Shown here: one piece after another, positions 41,808 to 50,900 of the stretch
Layout: every line of letters begins with the position of its first letter
How positions within the stretch are numbered: position 1 is the first letter of the stretch
DNA from: Croceimicrobium hydrocarbonivorans
GTDB lineage: Bacteria; Bacteroidota; Bacteroidia; Flavobacteriales; Schleiferiaceae
Assembly (NCBI RefSeq): GCF_014524565.1
Contig: NZ_CP060139.1
Coordinates: 1,371,501-1,435,500 of the forward strand
Reading direction: 5' to 3'
Length of the DNA stretch: 64,000 nt
Notes under the pieces: generated by a model
What the model was told of the DNA's origin: nothing
What the model saw: the letters and a program-made list of their open reading frames with translations, nothing else
Databases searched by the model: none
Position numbers and translations under genes: made by a program

Positions 41808-41948
41808 TTATAGAAAACCATTCAGGGCTGGCTGCACTGCGCTCATCAAAACCAGAAGCTCTCCTCGCTTCATTTTAACATTAAATTTTTCTTCTAATTT
41901 ATAGTAGGCATCACCGAATCTTCCATTGTCAATTATAGACCTAATACC
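41808..41948 (-). pseudogene. 46-codon remnant frame after the 41949 lipoprotein gene
   Basis: Directly after the TGA of the 41949 gene, in the same frame, 46 codons stay open and look coding (IDNGRFGDAYYKLEEKFNVK, then MKRGELLVLMSAVQPALNGF). They end at TAA 41808-41810. It has no start of its own, apart from possible internal Met codons. Either it is a leftover of another gene fused by deletion, or a C-terminal extension lost to a nonsense mutation. Confidence 0.4.
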
Positions 41949-42371
41949 TCATGGAAGCACCTCAATTCTTGTAAAAACAAGGCTTTGACCATTAGCAGTA
42001 GACAATAGGGAAAATTCATCAGAGTTCCATTCATAAAAGAAATAATAGCTTGTGGTATCATATTCCGTTATTTCACTAAAAAAGAACTCATTTGAATCTG
42101 CTTTATAAAGTCTACCATATTTCTCTATTTCTTTAGAAATTAATATTTTATAACTATCCTGAAAGTACAAGCTATCCTTTGGGTTTTCATAGGAGTTCAC
42201 CACTGAATCGCCGCTAATTTCTATTTCAACAAAGGAATCCTCAAGCTTCCATTTTCCCTGAATATCTGCTAATATTTTATCGCATATGGAAATTTCAACA
42301 GAAGGACCTTCAGAACATTGAACTAAAAAAACAAACAATACACTAAGGCTAAAAAAGATTCGTCTCATCAT
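41949..42371 (-). CDS. Lipocalin-like hypothetical lipoprotein, candidate immunity-type protein
   Basis: 140 residues. The lipobox is LFVFLVQCS (Cys near 19). The mature protein looks like a small lipocalin-type barrel: ILADIQGKWKLEDSFVEIEI has the GxW start, followed by alternating strands to LVFTRIEVL. The ATG overlaps by one base (TAATG) the stop of a decayed upstream frame (42371-42487). It is followed in frame by another remnant. Confidence 0.6.
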   Translation of the reverse strand: MMRRIFFSLSVLFVFLVQCSEGPSVEISICDKILADIQGKWKLEDSFVEIEISGDSVVNSYENPKDSLYFQDSYKILISKEIEKYGRLYKADSNEFFFSEITEYDTTSYYFFYEWNSDEFSLLSTANGQSLVFTRIEVLP

Positions 42372-42487
42372 TATTTTACTTGTCTTTCCTCTGAATGGCT
42401 AGCATTATAATTAATAGTCTTTATGATTGTTTCTCTATCTTTTCTGCAAACAGCCTTATCTACACACTGGCACCTTTTAACCCTTAT
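42371..42487 (-). pseudogene. 38-codon Cys-rich remnant overlapping the lipoprotein start
   Basis: Open from a stop at 42488-42490 to TAA at 42371-42373, reading VKRCQCVDKAVCRKDRETII then KTINYNASHSEERQVK. The compact Cys pattern C-x-C-x5-C and the exact stop/start overlap with the 41949 gene argue for a former coding sequence, the tail of an upstream partner. Confidence 0.5.
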
Positions 42488-42553
42488 TCAGCTAATACCC
42501 TAACTCACATTGGCTTTCCTTGATGCCCTTTCCTTCTTAAAAAAACCTCTACC

Positions 42554-43183
42554 TCAATTAATCACCGTATTATCCAAAACTTCATAAGTGTAATGATCCC
42601 CATTGAGATCTGAGTCAAACTCTATTTTATCACGACTTACCTCAATACCTGAAGGCTGTAAATGATAAAAATAAATTCGAACCAATTCATCTAGCTCTCC
42701 GCCATGGTTTTTCTCCCAATAGTCAAATTTAAAATAGTACAAGTCCGGAGCGAAAAAATAGCCTGAAACCAAGTCCACTTGTCCATCGCATTTAAGTCCA
42801 ATTACCCCTTTCTCAAAACCTTTAAGCCTTAGTGAGCCCGGAATAATCCACCTACCTCCGGTGACTGTGTCTTTCTTAGGATAAATCCAGTACTTGTAAA
42901 ACCTTATGTACTCATCTTCTCCAGTTTGACAAGTCACTTTAATAGAATCAAATGGCCTTGCACTAAATCTGATGGCACTATATTCCCTATTCAAAAATGG
43001 TTGTACATAGTGTCTAAAACTGTTTACCCAAAAATAATTTTGGGGATTCACTTCAAAATATTCAATAGTAGCCCTAACTTCAATTGCACCATATATTTCC
43101 TCCGCTACATCCTCACTTACCTGACACCAACTGATTCCATTAAAGGAAATAATAATCACTATAATTATTAGAATCTTATTCAT
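42554..43183 (-). CDS. Hypothetical secreted protein
   Basis: 209 residues with a signal peptide (IIVIIISFNGISWCQ). The mature part is Tyr, Phe and Asp rich and strand-forming (FRHYVQPFLNREYSAIRFSA, PDLYYFKFDYWEKNHGGELD). No known motif. It is the last member of the AT-rich run on this strand, before the divergent gene at 43322. Confidence 0.6.
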   Translation of the reverse strand: MNKILIIIVIIISFNGISWCQVSEDVAEEIYGAIEVRATIEYFEVNPQNYFWVNSFRHYVQPFLNREYSAIRFSARPFDSIKVTCQTGEDEYIRFYKYWIYPKKDTVTGGRWIIPGSLRLKGFEKGVIGLKCDGQVDLVSGYFFAPDLYYFKFDYWEKNHGGELDELVRIYFYHLQPSGIEVSRDKIEFDSDLNGDHYTYEVLDNTVIN

Positions 43184-43309
43184 AATTCAAAATTATAGAA
43201 ACTAATACAGCACTTCAATAGCACCTAAGTCTTAGTCTCACATTCCGATAAAAGAAGCCCAGCAAAACTCCAAATATTTTCTCCTGATAGCCTATTCCCT
43301 CCCGAAACT

Positions 43310-43317
43310 TACCTTTG
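43310..43317 (+). promoter_or_regulatory. -7 promoter box directly before the gene at 43322
   Basis: TACCTTTG, a full TAnnTTTG match, only four bases before the ATG. Transcription would start at or next to the start codon, so the message should be leaderless. No TTG at -33. Confidence 0.55.
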
Positions 43318-43321
43318 CCGC

Positions 43322-43861
43322 ATGCGGCTATTTCAGTCCTTTTTCGGCTATCTCTTTTTAGGGCTTCTGCTTATGCAATGCTTTGGGATCTATCCCTCCT
43401 TTCGCTATTTGCAGCAGCAGATACGCCAAGAGGTAAAAAGCCGTATTAAAGCCGGTATACCAGAAGAGGAATTAATCGCCTTTCGATGGAACAGCATTAA
43501 GGAGCAAGCGCAGTGGACCAAAGCCGGAAAAGAATTTCGATATCGAGGGGAGATGTTCGATATCATTCGTAGTGAGGGCTCAGATTCTGACTTACTATTT
43601 TACTGCTTCGCCGATCTTAAAGAAAAAGGTCTTTTTGATGGCTTAAATGACTTGGTTCGGGCTTCCGGTTTCGGAAACAACCAGCAACCTGGCCCTTTAA
43701 AAAGCTGTCTGCAATGGTTCTTTAAGATTTTCCTTTCTGAGCAGCCTATAGTTTTTAAATTATCGATTCAGCAGCAGTCATTTCAAGCTCAAAGCTTTTA
43801 TTATCTACCCTTCTTAGGAGAAGCTTTTCTAAACCTGCTTGACCCACCGCCTGAAGCCTAG
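43322..43861 (+). CDS. Hypothetical protein with N-terminal membrane helix
   Basis: 179 residues. An N-terminal hydrophobic segment (FGYLFLGLLLMQCFGIYP) could be a signal or anchor. It is followed by a helical region (LQQQIRQEVKSRIKAGIPEE) and an alpha/beta body including FRYRGEMFDIIRSEGSDSDL. The E-L-I-x-F and F-R-Y-x-G-x-M-F-D pattern is seen in small proteins encoded beside TonB-receptor or iron-uptake genes of Bacteroidota, but I cannot name the family. It lies 99 bases before the haem importer operon, which supports an uptake-related role (inference). Confidence 0.65.
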   Translation: MRLFQSFFGYLFLGLLLMQCFGIYPSFRYLQQQIRQEVKSRIKAGIPEEELIAFRWNSIKEQAQWTKAGKEFRYRGEMFDIIRSEGSDSDLLFYCFADLKEKGLFDGLNDLVRASGFGNNQQPGPLKSCLQWFFKIFLSEQPIVFKLSIQQQSFQAQSFYYLPFLGEAFLNLLDPPPEA

Positions 43862-43923
43862 ATCTCTATTTCAAAGCCTCCTTATTCAGGAGCGCTATTT
43901 CAGAATCTGATTTGAATTTCGAA

Positions 43924-43941
43924 AGACCTCCGCGGAGGTCT
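43924..43941. promoter_or_regulatory. 18 bp perfect palindrome before the haem importer
   Basis: AGACCTCCGCGGAGGTCT, 19 bases before the ATG at 43961. It has no loop and no T run after it, so it is more like an operator for a dimeric repressor than a terminator. It does not fit the Fur or DtxR box. Confidence 0.55.
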
Positions 43942-43960
43942 AAACCTATTTATTTCCATC

Positions 43961-44836
43961 ATGAAAAATCTATATATCAGTGCCCTAGTACTTTTGCTGG
44001 GTGCACAGGGCTGTGGTCGTTTTCAAAATGCTGAGAACGAAAGCAAAGCCCCTCAAAACCGCATGGTTTGCCTCTCTAAGCAATATACCGAACTGCTCTA
44101 TGCCCTAGACCTCGACTCCAACTTAGTGGCAGTAGATCTCTCATCTACCTACCCTCCAGAAACCGCTCAACTAACTACAGTTGGCTATCATCGCGCATTA
44201 AGCGCTGAAGCGGTTTTAGCTGTAGAACCCAGCCTAATTCTGCACGATAATAATATCGGTCCAGAGCATGTTCAAAAACAATTGGAAAACAGCGGGGTGC
44301 CTATTAAAGCCTTTGAAACGAAAAGTAGAGATTGGGCGGGAACCCTGGATTTAATTCGGGAAATGGGCTCCTATTTTAAGGTTGGCTCCAAAGCCGATTC
44401 CCTGATTATAAGCATGCACCGCGCCATGGAACAAATTAAAAGGGAGCAAGACAGCAGCTTAACTAAACCCAAGGTTTTGGTAATCCATTTTGGACGAGCC
44501 AGCAATGTGTATTTGGTGATGACCTCCAAAAGTACCGGAGCGAAAATGATTGAGCTGGCAGGTGGCACCGTTCCCTTTGACGGTAAAGGTGGAATGCGTC
44601 CGCTTTCCCCGGAAGTATTTGCCGAAATGAATCCCGATATAATCCTAATGACCAATTTCGGATACGATCGTTTGGGAGGACTAGAGGAAATTCTAAATCT
44701 TCCCGGAGTTCGCCATACCAAAGCCGCTCAGGAAGGCCGCATCTACCGAATTGAAGAACATGACCTGGTATACTTCGGTCCGCGCAGTCCGGAAAACATC
44801 CAGTTGATTCGCAAATTCATTCGCGATGAAGCCTAG
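43961..44836 (+). CDS. hmuT: Haem/iron ABC transporter substrate-binding lipoprotein (HmuT type)
   Basis: 291 residues. The signal peptide ends in a lipobox (LLLGAQGC). The mature part has the periplasmic-binding-protein III fold. It shows the HmuT/ChuT features RALSAEAVLAVEPSLIL, FDGKGGMRPLSPEVFAEMNP and LPGVRHTKAAQEGRIYR with the final YFGPRSPE. It should capture haem or a ferric chelate in the periplasm and deliver it to the permease. The permease gene overlaps its 3' end by 11 bases. Confidence 0.88.
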   Translation: MKNLYISALVLLLGAQGCGRFQNAENESKAPQNRMVCLSKQYTELLYALDLDSNLVAVDLSSTYPPETAQLTTVGYHRALSAEAVLAVEPSLILHDNNIGPEHVQKQLENSGVPIKAFETKSRDWAGTLDLIREMGSYFKVGSKADSLIISMHRAMEQIKREQDSSLTKPKVLVIHFGRASNVYLVMTSKSTGAKMIELAGGTVPFDGKGGMRPLSPEVFAEMNPDIILMTNFGYDRLGGLEEILNLPGVRHTKAAQEGRIYRIEEHDLVYFGPRSPENIQLIRKFIRDEA

Positions 44837-45830
44837 GCTCATTTTAATCATTTTAACCCTATTACTGCCCCTGTCAGCCCTGCTCAGCTTGCGCTACGGG
44901 GCAGTTGCCATTACTTGGAGCGAAATATTCAATGCCCTCAACCCCGGCTCGGAAAGCAGCTTGCATGAGAATATCTTCATAAACTTGCGCTTACCCCGCA
45001 TCTTTCTGGGCATTCTCTGTGGATCAGCACTTAGTGTGGGTGGTGTTCTATTGCAGGCCCTTTTTCGCAATCCTATTGTAGAGCCCGGCCTTATTGGCAC
45101 GAGCTCAGGAGCCGCTTTTGGAGCCGCCCTTTACTTTGTGATGGGCAATAGCTTGCCAGCGCTCTTTGGTAGTGCAAGCCTTGCGGTGATCAGTATTCTC
45201 GGCAGTTTATTGGCGACGGCCATTTTACTGGCTTTCGATCGACAAGGACGTGGGGCCGAAATTCAAATTCTCTTAGCCGGTGTGGCCATTAATGCCCTAT
45301 TTATGAGCGGCGTTGGCTTTATGAGTTATTTGGCCCGTGATCCTCAAGCTCGCTCCATTAACTTTTGGAATTTAGGCACCCTCAGCGGAGCCACCTGGAC
45401 CAATGTAAGCTTTATTGCCGCAATCATTATCCCAACCCTGATCTTAAGCCTGCGAACCGATCGCGCCCTCAATGCTCTTAGCTTAGGAATTTCTGAAGCA
45501 GCACATTTAGGAATTAAGGTGCGACGCTTTCGCTGGATGATCATCAGTGCCCAAATTGCCCTGGTAGCGATGGTAACGAGCATTGCCGGAATTATTCCAT
45601 TTGTGGGCCTCATTGTACCCCATATCCTGCGTTTATTGGGCGGCGGGGAGCATCGCTATCTTTTGCGAGGCAGCCTCTTACTAGGCCCTTCTATGGTCCT
45701 TTTAACAGATTTAATGGCCCGCACCCTATTGATGCCTGCGGAAATCCCTTTGGGGATTCTAACTTCCTTCATCGGAGCACCGCTATTCCTACTATTACTC
45801 CGTAAATCCATTCGAAGTATTCAGCTATGA
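44826..45830 (+). CDS. hmuU: FecCD-family ABC permease (HmuU type)
   Basis: 334 residues with about nine or ten membrane helices. FecCD hallmarks are seen: LRLPRIFLGILCGSALSVGG, LFRNPIVEPGLIGTSSGAAF and IIPFVGLIVPHILRLLGG, the last being the coupling-helix region. It forms the membrane channel of the haem/iron importer. Four-base overlap with the ATPase gene. Confidence 0.93.
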   Translation: MKPRLILIILTLLLPLSALLSLRYGAVAITWSEIFNALNPGSESSLHENIFINLRLPRIFLGILCGSALSVGGVLLQALFRNPIVEPGLIGTSSGAAFGAALYFVMGNSLPALFGSASLAVISILGSLLATAILLAFDRQGRGAEIQILLAGVAINALFMSGVGFMSYLARDPQARSINFWNLGTLSGATWTNVSFIAAIIIPTLILSLRTDRALNALSLGISEAAHLGIKVRRFRWMIISAQIALVAMVTSIAGIIPFVGLIVPHILRLLGGGEHRYLLRGSLLLGPSMVLLTDLMARTLLMPAEIPLGILTSFIGAPLFLLLLRKSIRSIQL

Positions 45831-46591
45831 TTGAAATCAAAAATCTCAGCTTCGCACATGGCTCCAAAACCATCTTTGCAAACATTTCCTGGCAAGCCAA
45901 AGCTGGATCCCTAAGCTTAATCCTGGGAGCCAATGGTGCCGGAAAAAGCACCCTTCTCAATCTCCTGGCGGGAGACTATCCTCCCCAATCGGGGGAAATC
46001 CTTTGGGACCAACATGCTTTACAGCAAATTAAGGATGCCGCCTGTTACCGCGGCGTATTAAGTCAGCAGCATGCCTTGCACTTCCCCTTGCGCGTGGATG
46101 ACGTAGTAGCGCTAGGTCGTTATCCCCATGCCCGCAGAAAGCCCGGCCTAAAGGACCAAGAAATTGTAGCTGCTGCACTTAAACAATTTGAACTGGAAGA
46201 ACTGGCGGCCCGCAATATTCAAAGCCTTAGCGGAGGCGAACAACAGCGGGTTCACTTCGCTCGGGTTTGGGTACAAATGCAGAATGAAAATCGAGCTCGC
46301 AATCCCCTGCTGCTCATTGATGAACCCACCACCTTTTTAGACATCCATCATCAATGGAAATACCTCCAGGCTATTCGTGAAGAGACCCAAAAAAACCAAT
46401 GGATTAGCATTGGAGTACTGCATGACCTAAGCATGGCCTATCAACTGGCAGATGAAGTTTTAGTATTGCATGAAAATAAGGTGCTGGCTTGCGGACCTAC
46501 TCAAGAGGTTCTAGTTCCAGAATTAATCAAAAAGGTTTTTGCCGTGGAAAGTAGAATTGTTGAAGGGCAGCTGCTGATTGATGGGGTATAA
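45827..46591 (+). CDS. hmuV: Haem/iron ABC transporter ATP-binding protein (HmuV type)
   Basis: 254 residues. Walker A is LGANGAGKSTLLN, the signature LSGGEQQRVHFAR, Walker B LLLIDEPTTFLD, and the switch His lies in GVLHDLSMAYQLAD. It energises the importer from the cytosol. The frame overlaps hmuU by ATGA. It ends immediately before a cluster of hairpin repeats. Confidence 0.94.
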   Translation: MIEIKNLSFAHGSKTIFANISWQAKAGSLSLILGANGAGKSTLLNLLAGDYPPQSGEILWDQHALQQIKDAACYRGVLSQQHALHFPLRVDDVVALGRYPHARRKPGLKDQEIVAAALKQFELEELAARNIQSLSGGEQQRVHFARVWVQMQNENRARNPLLLIDEPTTFLDIHHQWKYLQAIREETQKNQWISIGVLHDLSMAYQLADEVLVLHENKVLACGPTQEVLVPELIKKVFAVESRIVEGQLLIDGV

Positions 46592-46682
46592 GGATCAAAC
46601 TGCAAATTTGATCCAGTTCTGCAAATTTGATCCAGTTGCAACTGGCTCGAATTTGCAATTCGAGTCAGAGCTATTCGAGCCA
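46592..46682. repeat. Cluster of REP-like hairpin repeats
   Basis: The motif AACTGGMTCRAATTTGCA occurs three times: on the minus strand at 46601-46618 and 46620-46637 and on the plus strand at 46640-46657. The first forms GGATCAAA/TTTGATCC arms (46592-46599, 46607-46614). The last lies in CTCGAATT-TGC-AATTCGAG, enclosed by GGCTCGAA...TTCGAGCC. The final 42 bases (46641-46682) recur without change at 61303-61344. Confidence 0.85.
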
Positions 46683-46686
46683 AAAC

Positions 46687-46720
46687 AAAAAAAGGCGGCC
46701 CTTTCGGAACCGCCTTTTCT
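46687..46720. terminator. Bidirectional terminator between hmuV and the ompA-type gene
   Basis: AAAAGGCGG (46690-46698) pairs with CCGCCTTTT (46710-46718), with an A run on one side and T on the other. Confidence 0.8.
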
Positions 46721-46737
46721 AATTGTATTTGTCAAGA

Positions 46738-47940
46738 TTAAAATTGTAAGCTCACCTTACGGTTTAAGAACTGATCATTCTCATCAAATGGCATGGTTTC
46801 TCCCATCTGAATGCTAATCTGAGCATCCGTCATACCAAACTGCATTAAAAAGTCTTTTACAGCGGTTGCACGACGTTGCTTGAGGTTATTGTTGTAGTCA
46901 TCCGAGCCCACCTTATCCGCGTAAGCAGTTAAGACCACCTTGGCGGGTTTGCGTTGCGCAATTCGGGCTAAGCTCTTTTTAGCTTCAGCGCTGAGGCGAT
47001 CGCTATCAAAAGCGAAATAAACCTCCTCTACATTGGCTAGGGTAGATTTGGATTTAGCCGCCTCTTCTTTTAAGGCATCCAACTCATCTTTTAAGCTGCT
47101 GATTTTACTTTCCTTAGCTTCCAGCTCATCTTCCTGCTCATTAAGGCTATTGCTGAGATCTTCAATCTTACTTTGGTTCACCATCGGGGTGCTATCCTGA
47201 CTTTGTCCTTTCACATTCAGATAGTCGATCCCGAAATAATCTACGGTATAAGTAGGTTTCTTTTCCTTCGATCCAAAAGTATAAGCTACGCCCAAAGCAG
47301 TAGTTAAATAGGTATCGCTACCTGCTGCTTCATTAAAGCCATCAAATCCATCATCATAAGCCACATTGTACAGTACCTCCAAATCTACGCGCCAGGCATT
47401 ATTGATCTCATACTGCAAGCCCATGCCTACGCGGCCTCCCCAGAAATTATCATTATTCGCTTGATCAGGCGCATCATCCGCCAAAAGGAATTGCTCAGAA
47501 TCGTAAGAGCCATAGCCCAATCCGATTTTGGTATACACATTCCATCGACGGTTTACCATTCCTGGATTGAGGTTATTCCAAATGAAAATTCCATCCAAAC
47601 CGGTAAGGTTAAACTTGCCCGAATAGTACTCCACATCGCTGGCGCCGGAAATACTGGCACGACGGTGACTTAATTGAACGCCAATCAGAGGATTGAACAT
47701 ATACTCCAAATACAGCTCAAAACCCATATCGAAATTGGTTTTCGGACCATTTAAGCCATACATATCCTGAGCTAAAGGACCATCAAAACGATAGGAAGGC
47801 AAATCGTAAACATGCATTCCGCGTAATCCGAAAGTCCAAGGCTTTAGATTGGCATTTAAATCAGTACCACCGCTTTGAGCTTGAGCGCTAAACGAGGAGG
47901 CAGTAACTAAAAGTAGGGCAACTAACTTTTTCATTGTCAT
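46738..47940 (-). CDS. OmpA-family outer-membrane protein
   Basis: 400 residues. A signal peptide (LVALLLVTASSFSAQAQ) precedes a ~210-residue beta barrel with alternating aromatic strands. A coiled-coil-like linker follows (SNSLNEQEDELEAKESKISS, ~265-300). The C-terminal OmpA peptidoglycan-binding domain begins VEEVYFAFDSDRLSAEAKKS and contains the LKQRRATAVKDFL helix. It anchors the outer membrane to the wall. It is the last gene of a tight minus-strand cluster, four bases after the giant adhesin gene. Confidence 0.92.
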   Translation of the reverse strand: MTMKKLVALLLVTASSFSAQAQSGGTDLNANLKPWTFGLRGMHVYDLPSYRFDGPLAQDMYGLNGPKTNFDMGFELYLEYMFNPLIGVQLSHRRASISGASDVEYYSGKFNLTGLDGIFIWNNLNPGMVNRRWNVYTKIGLGYGSYDSEQFLLADDAPDQANNDNFWGGRVGMGLQYEINNAWRVDLEVLYNVAYDDGFDGFNEAAGSDTYLTTALGVAYTFGSKEKKPTYTVDYFGIDYLNVKGQSQDSTPMVNQSKIEDLSNSLNEQEDELEAKESKISSLKDELDALKEEAAKSKSTLANVEEVYFAFDSDRLSAEAKKSLARIAQRKPAKVVLTAYADKVGSDDYNNNLKQRRATAVKDFLMQFGMTDAQISIQMGETMPFDENDQFLNRKVSLQF

Positions 47941-47944
47941 GCGA

Positions 47945-50900
47945 TTATTTGATGATGATTCGGTGATTAGCTACACCCTCATCGTTGGAGATTCGTAAAA
48001 TATAAGTCGCTGCTGGCAGGTGGCCGAAGTCCAGACTTAACAATCCACCATCGCTGGTTTGCGACTTCTTCTGGTAAATCAATTTACCCTCCAGACTCAT
48101 CAGCTCAACTTGCAATTCAGTACGCTGACTGGCATTGATTTGAATATTGATCAAACCATCAGTTGGGTTAGGATACACTTCCAGAGCGGTAAGATCCAAT
48201 TCCTCAATTCCGATTCCACCACCATTGGTTCCAATTACAAATCCGGCACCGTAGTTCAAACATCCTGAGGCGTTTCCTACCATCACTTGATAGTTACCAC
48301 CTACGGTATAAGGCAGGGTTGAGTTTACTGCGCCAGGAATAATCTGACCATTGCGATACCACTGATAGGTAGTATAAGCACCCTGAACACCTAGAGTTGT
48401 AGTTCCAACCTGAATAATTACCGGAGTAAGCGGAACAGGCAATACAGTTACCGTAATAACTCCAGTCACCGAGCAATTGTAATCATCGGTGAAGGTATAG
48501 TTCAACTGATGACGACCAGGGCCGGCAATACGAGGACTGAAGTAATTCCCGCCCATAATACCAGGACCGGTCCAAACCATAGTGGCCTGACCTAAGGAAA
48601 TCTCTACTGGGTCTTCATTAGCACAAATCTCCAGAAGGTTGGTAATCAAAGGCTGACCTTGTGGTACAATGGTTACGGTAAAGCTTACGATAGAGTCATT
48701 ACCTGCCGCATCACGAATACGGAATACGTTTTGGGTAGTTCCTATTGGGAAGATACTTCCGCTTGGCAGACCCGCCGTTTGAGTAATGCTAATGGTTCCG
48801 CAATTATCAGCCCCAGTTACAGGAGGATAAACATAGGAAGCACTACAAATACCTACGGTATCCGATTGAGGCACGAAGGTTGGGCGAGGCTTCACATTAT
48901 CCTCAATTGTCACATCGAAGGTGGCAGTACTTATATTACCAGCACCATCGGTAGCAGTAATAGTTACAGTAGTAGTACCTAATGGGAATACACTACCAGA
49001 AGGATGAGAGTAGCTAAGGCTAGCCCCGCTACAGTTATCGCTAACGCTAGCGGCGGGATAAGTTACCACTCCCTCACAGGCAGTTGGCGTATTGCTTACA
49101 ATGGTATCATTAGGAACATTAGAAATGCTAGGAGCCACTACATCGCTTACCGTTACTACGAAAGAGGCCGTACTGCTATTACCATTGGCATCCGTAGCGG
49201 TATAAGTTACCGTGGTATTTCCTAATGGGAAGGTAGCGCCAGAGCTATGGCTGCTCACAATGCTTGGTACCCCACAGTTATCGGTAGCAGTAGGATTAAT
49301 CCAGTTTACCACTGCATCACAAGATCCGGCATTTGGAATAATTTGGAAACTGCTTGGGATATTGGAAATCACTGGCGACACCGTATCCTGAACATTAATA
49401 GTAAAGGATTGACTTACCGAGTTTCCACTAGGATCGCTGGCGGTAACCACAACAGTTGTAATTCCTAAGGGGAAATAACTTCCATTTAATTGATTGCTCA
49501 ATACACTGGTAGTATTACAATTGTCGCTAGCGGTAATTGTTGGCCACTGAACATTGGTACCACACTGACCTGCATTGGCATAAGCCGTGATATTCGCAGG
49601 AAGGTTATCAATGGTTGGGGTAATGGTATCGAATACGGTTACGAAGGTGCTTCCGCTGGCAGAATTACCCTCATTGTCAGTAACGGTTAGGATCACTAGG
49701 TTCTGACCTAAATCCGCACAATCAAATACCGTGATATCGGCACTAATGCTCGCTACACCACAGTTATCGAAGCTATTATTATCAATATCCTGAGCAGTGA
49801 TAGAGGCCATACCATTGGCATCCAAATACAAGGTATGTCCCTGCGTTAATACGGTTGGGGCCATATTATCTTCAACCATCACCACGGCAGTGGCCGAGCT
49901 TTGATTTCCGCTGTTATCCGTAACCGTAAGAACCACGTTATTGGCACCGATATCCGCACAGGTAAAGCTGGTTTGGCTTAAGCTCATATTGCTGATTTGG
50001 CAATTATCGCTAGAGCCATTATTAATCATGCTGGTGCTAATAGTAGCATTACCACTGGCATCTAAACTCACAGTGATATTCCGAACCAAGGCCTCTGGCT
50101 TATTGGTATCTACTACCGTAACAGTGGCTTGTGCACTTTGGCTGTTGCCGGATGCGTCGGTAGCAGTGAGCATTACAGTATTAGGACCTAAATCATTACA
50201 GCTAAAGCTGGTTCTGTTAAGGCTGTAAGTGCTAATTCCACAATTGTCTACCGATCCATTGTTAATCATGGCAGTACTAATGCTGGCCTGACCATTGGTA
50301 TCCAGATAAACCGTTTGTCCCTGGGTCATTACCGTTGGAGCGATATTATCCTGAACAGTTACAATGAAATTGGTAGAATTCACATTGCCTTCGGTATCGC
50401 GAACGGTAAAGCTTAGGCTATTTGCTCCTAAATCAGCGCAGCTAAATTGATCCTGAGAAACCCACATCGAGTCGATGCTACAGTTGTCAGTACTTCCATT
50501 ATTAGCCTGGGCAGGAGTGATAGAACCTTGTCCGTTGGCATCCAAGCTTAGGGTTAAGTTTTGGGCTTGGGCCGATGGATTAATATTATCCTCCACAATT
50601 ACCGTAGCCGTACCCGAAGTAGAATTGGCATTCTGATCGGTAATGGTAATGCTCACGGAATTGGAACCAAGATCCGTGCAATCGAAAATAGTTTTTGAAG
50701 CGGAGTAGAATAATTGGTTAGAACAGTTATCGCTGCTACCGCCATCTAATTGAGAGGCCGCAATAGAAGCTTGTCCGGTTGCCCCTAATTGAACAGTAAT
50801 AGTACGCGTTACCAGCGTAGGGCTGATGGTATCTTTCACATCAACCAGGAAAGAAGCTGAATGTGCATTTCCACTAAGGTCGGTGGCCGTTAAATCGCGT

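Noticed and set aside
41940-41951. Selenocysteine-type recoding of the TGA ending the 41949 gene
   Set aside because: The lipocalin-like barrel is complete before the TGA, and no selenocysteine hairpin is evident after it.
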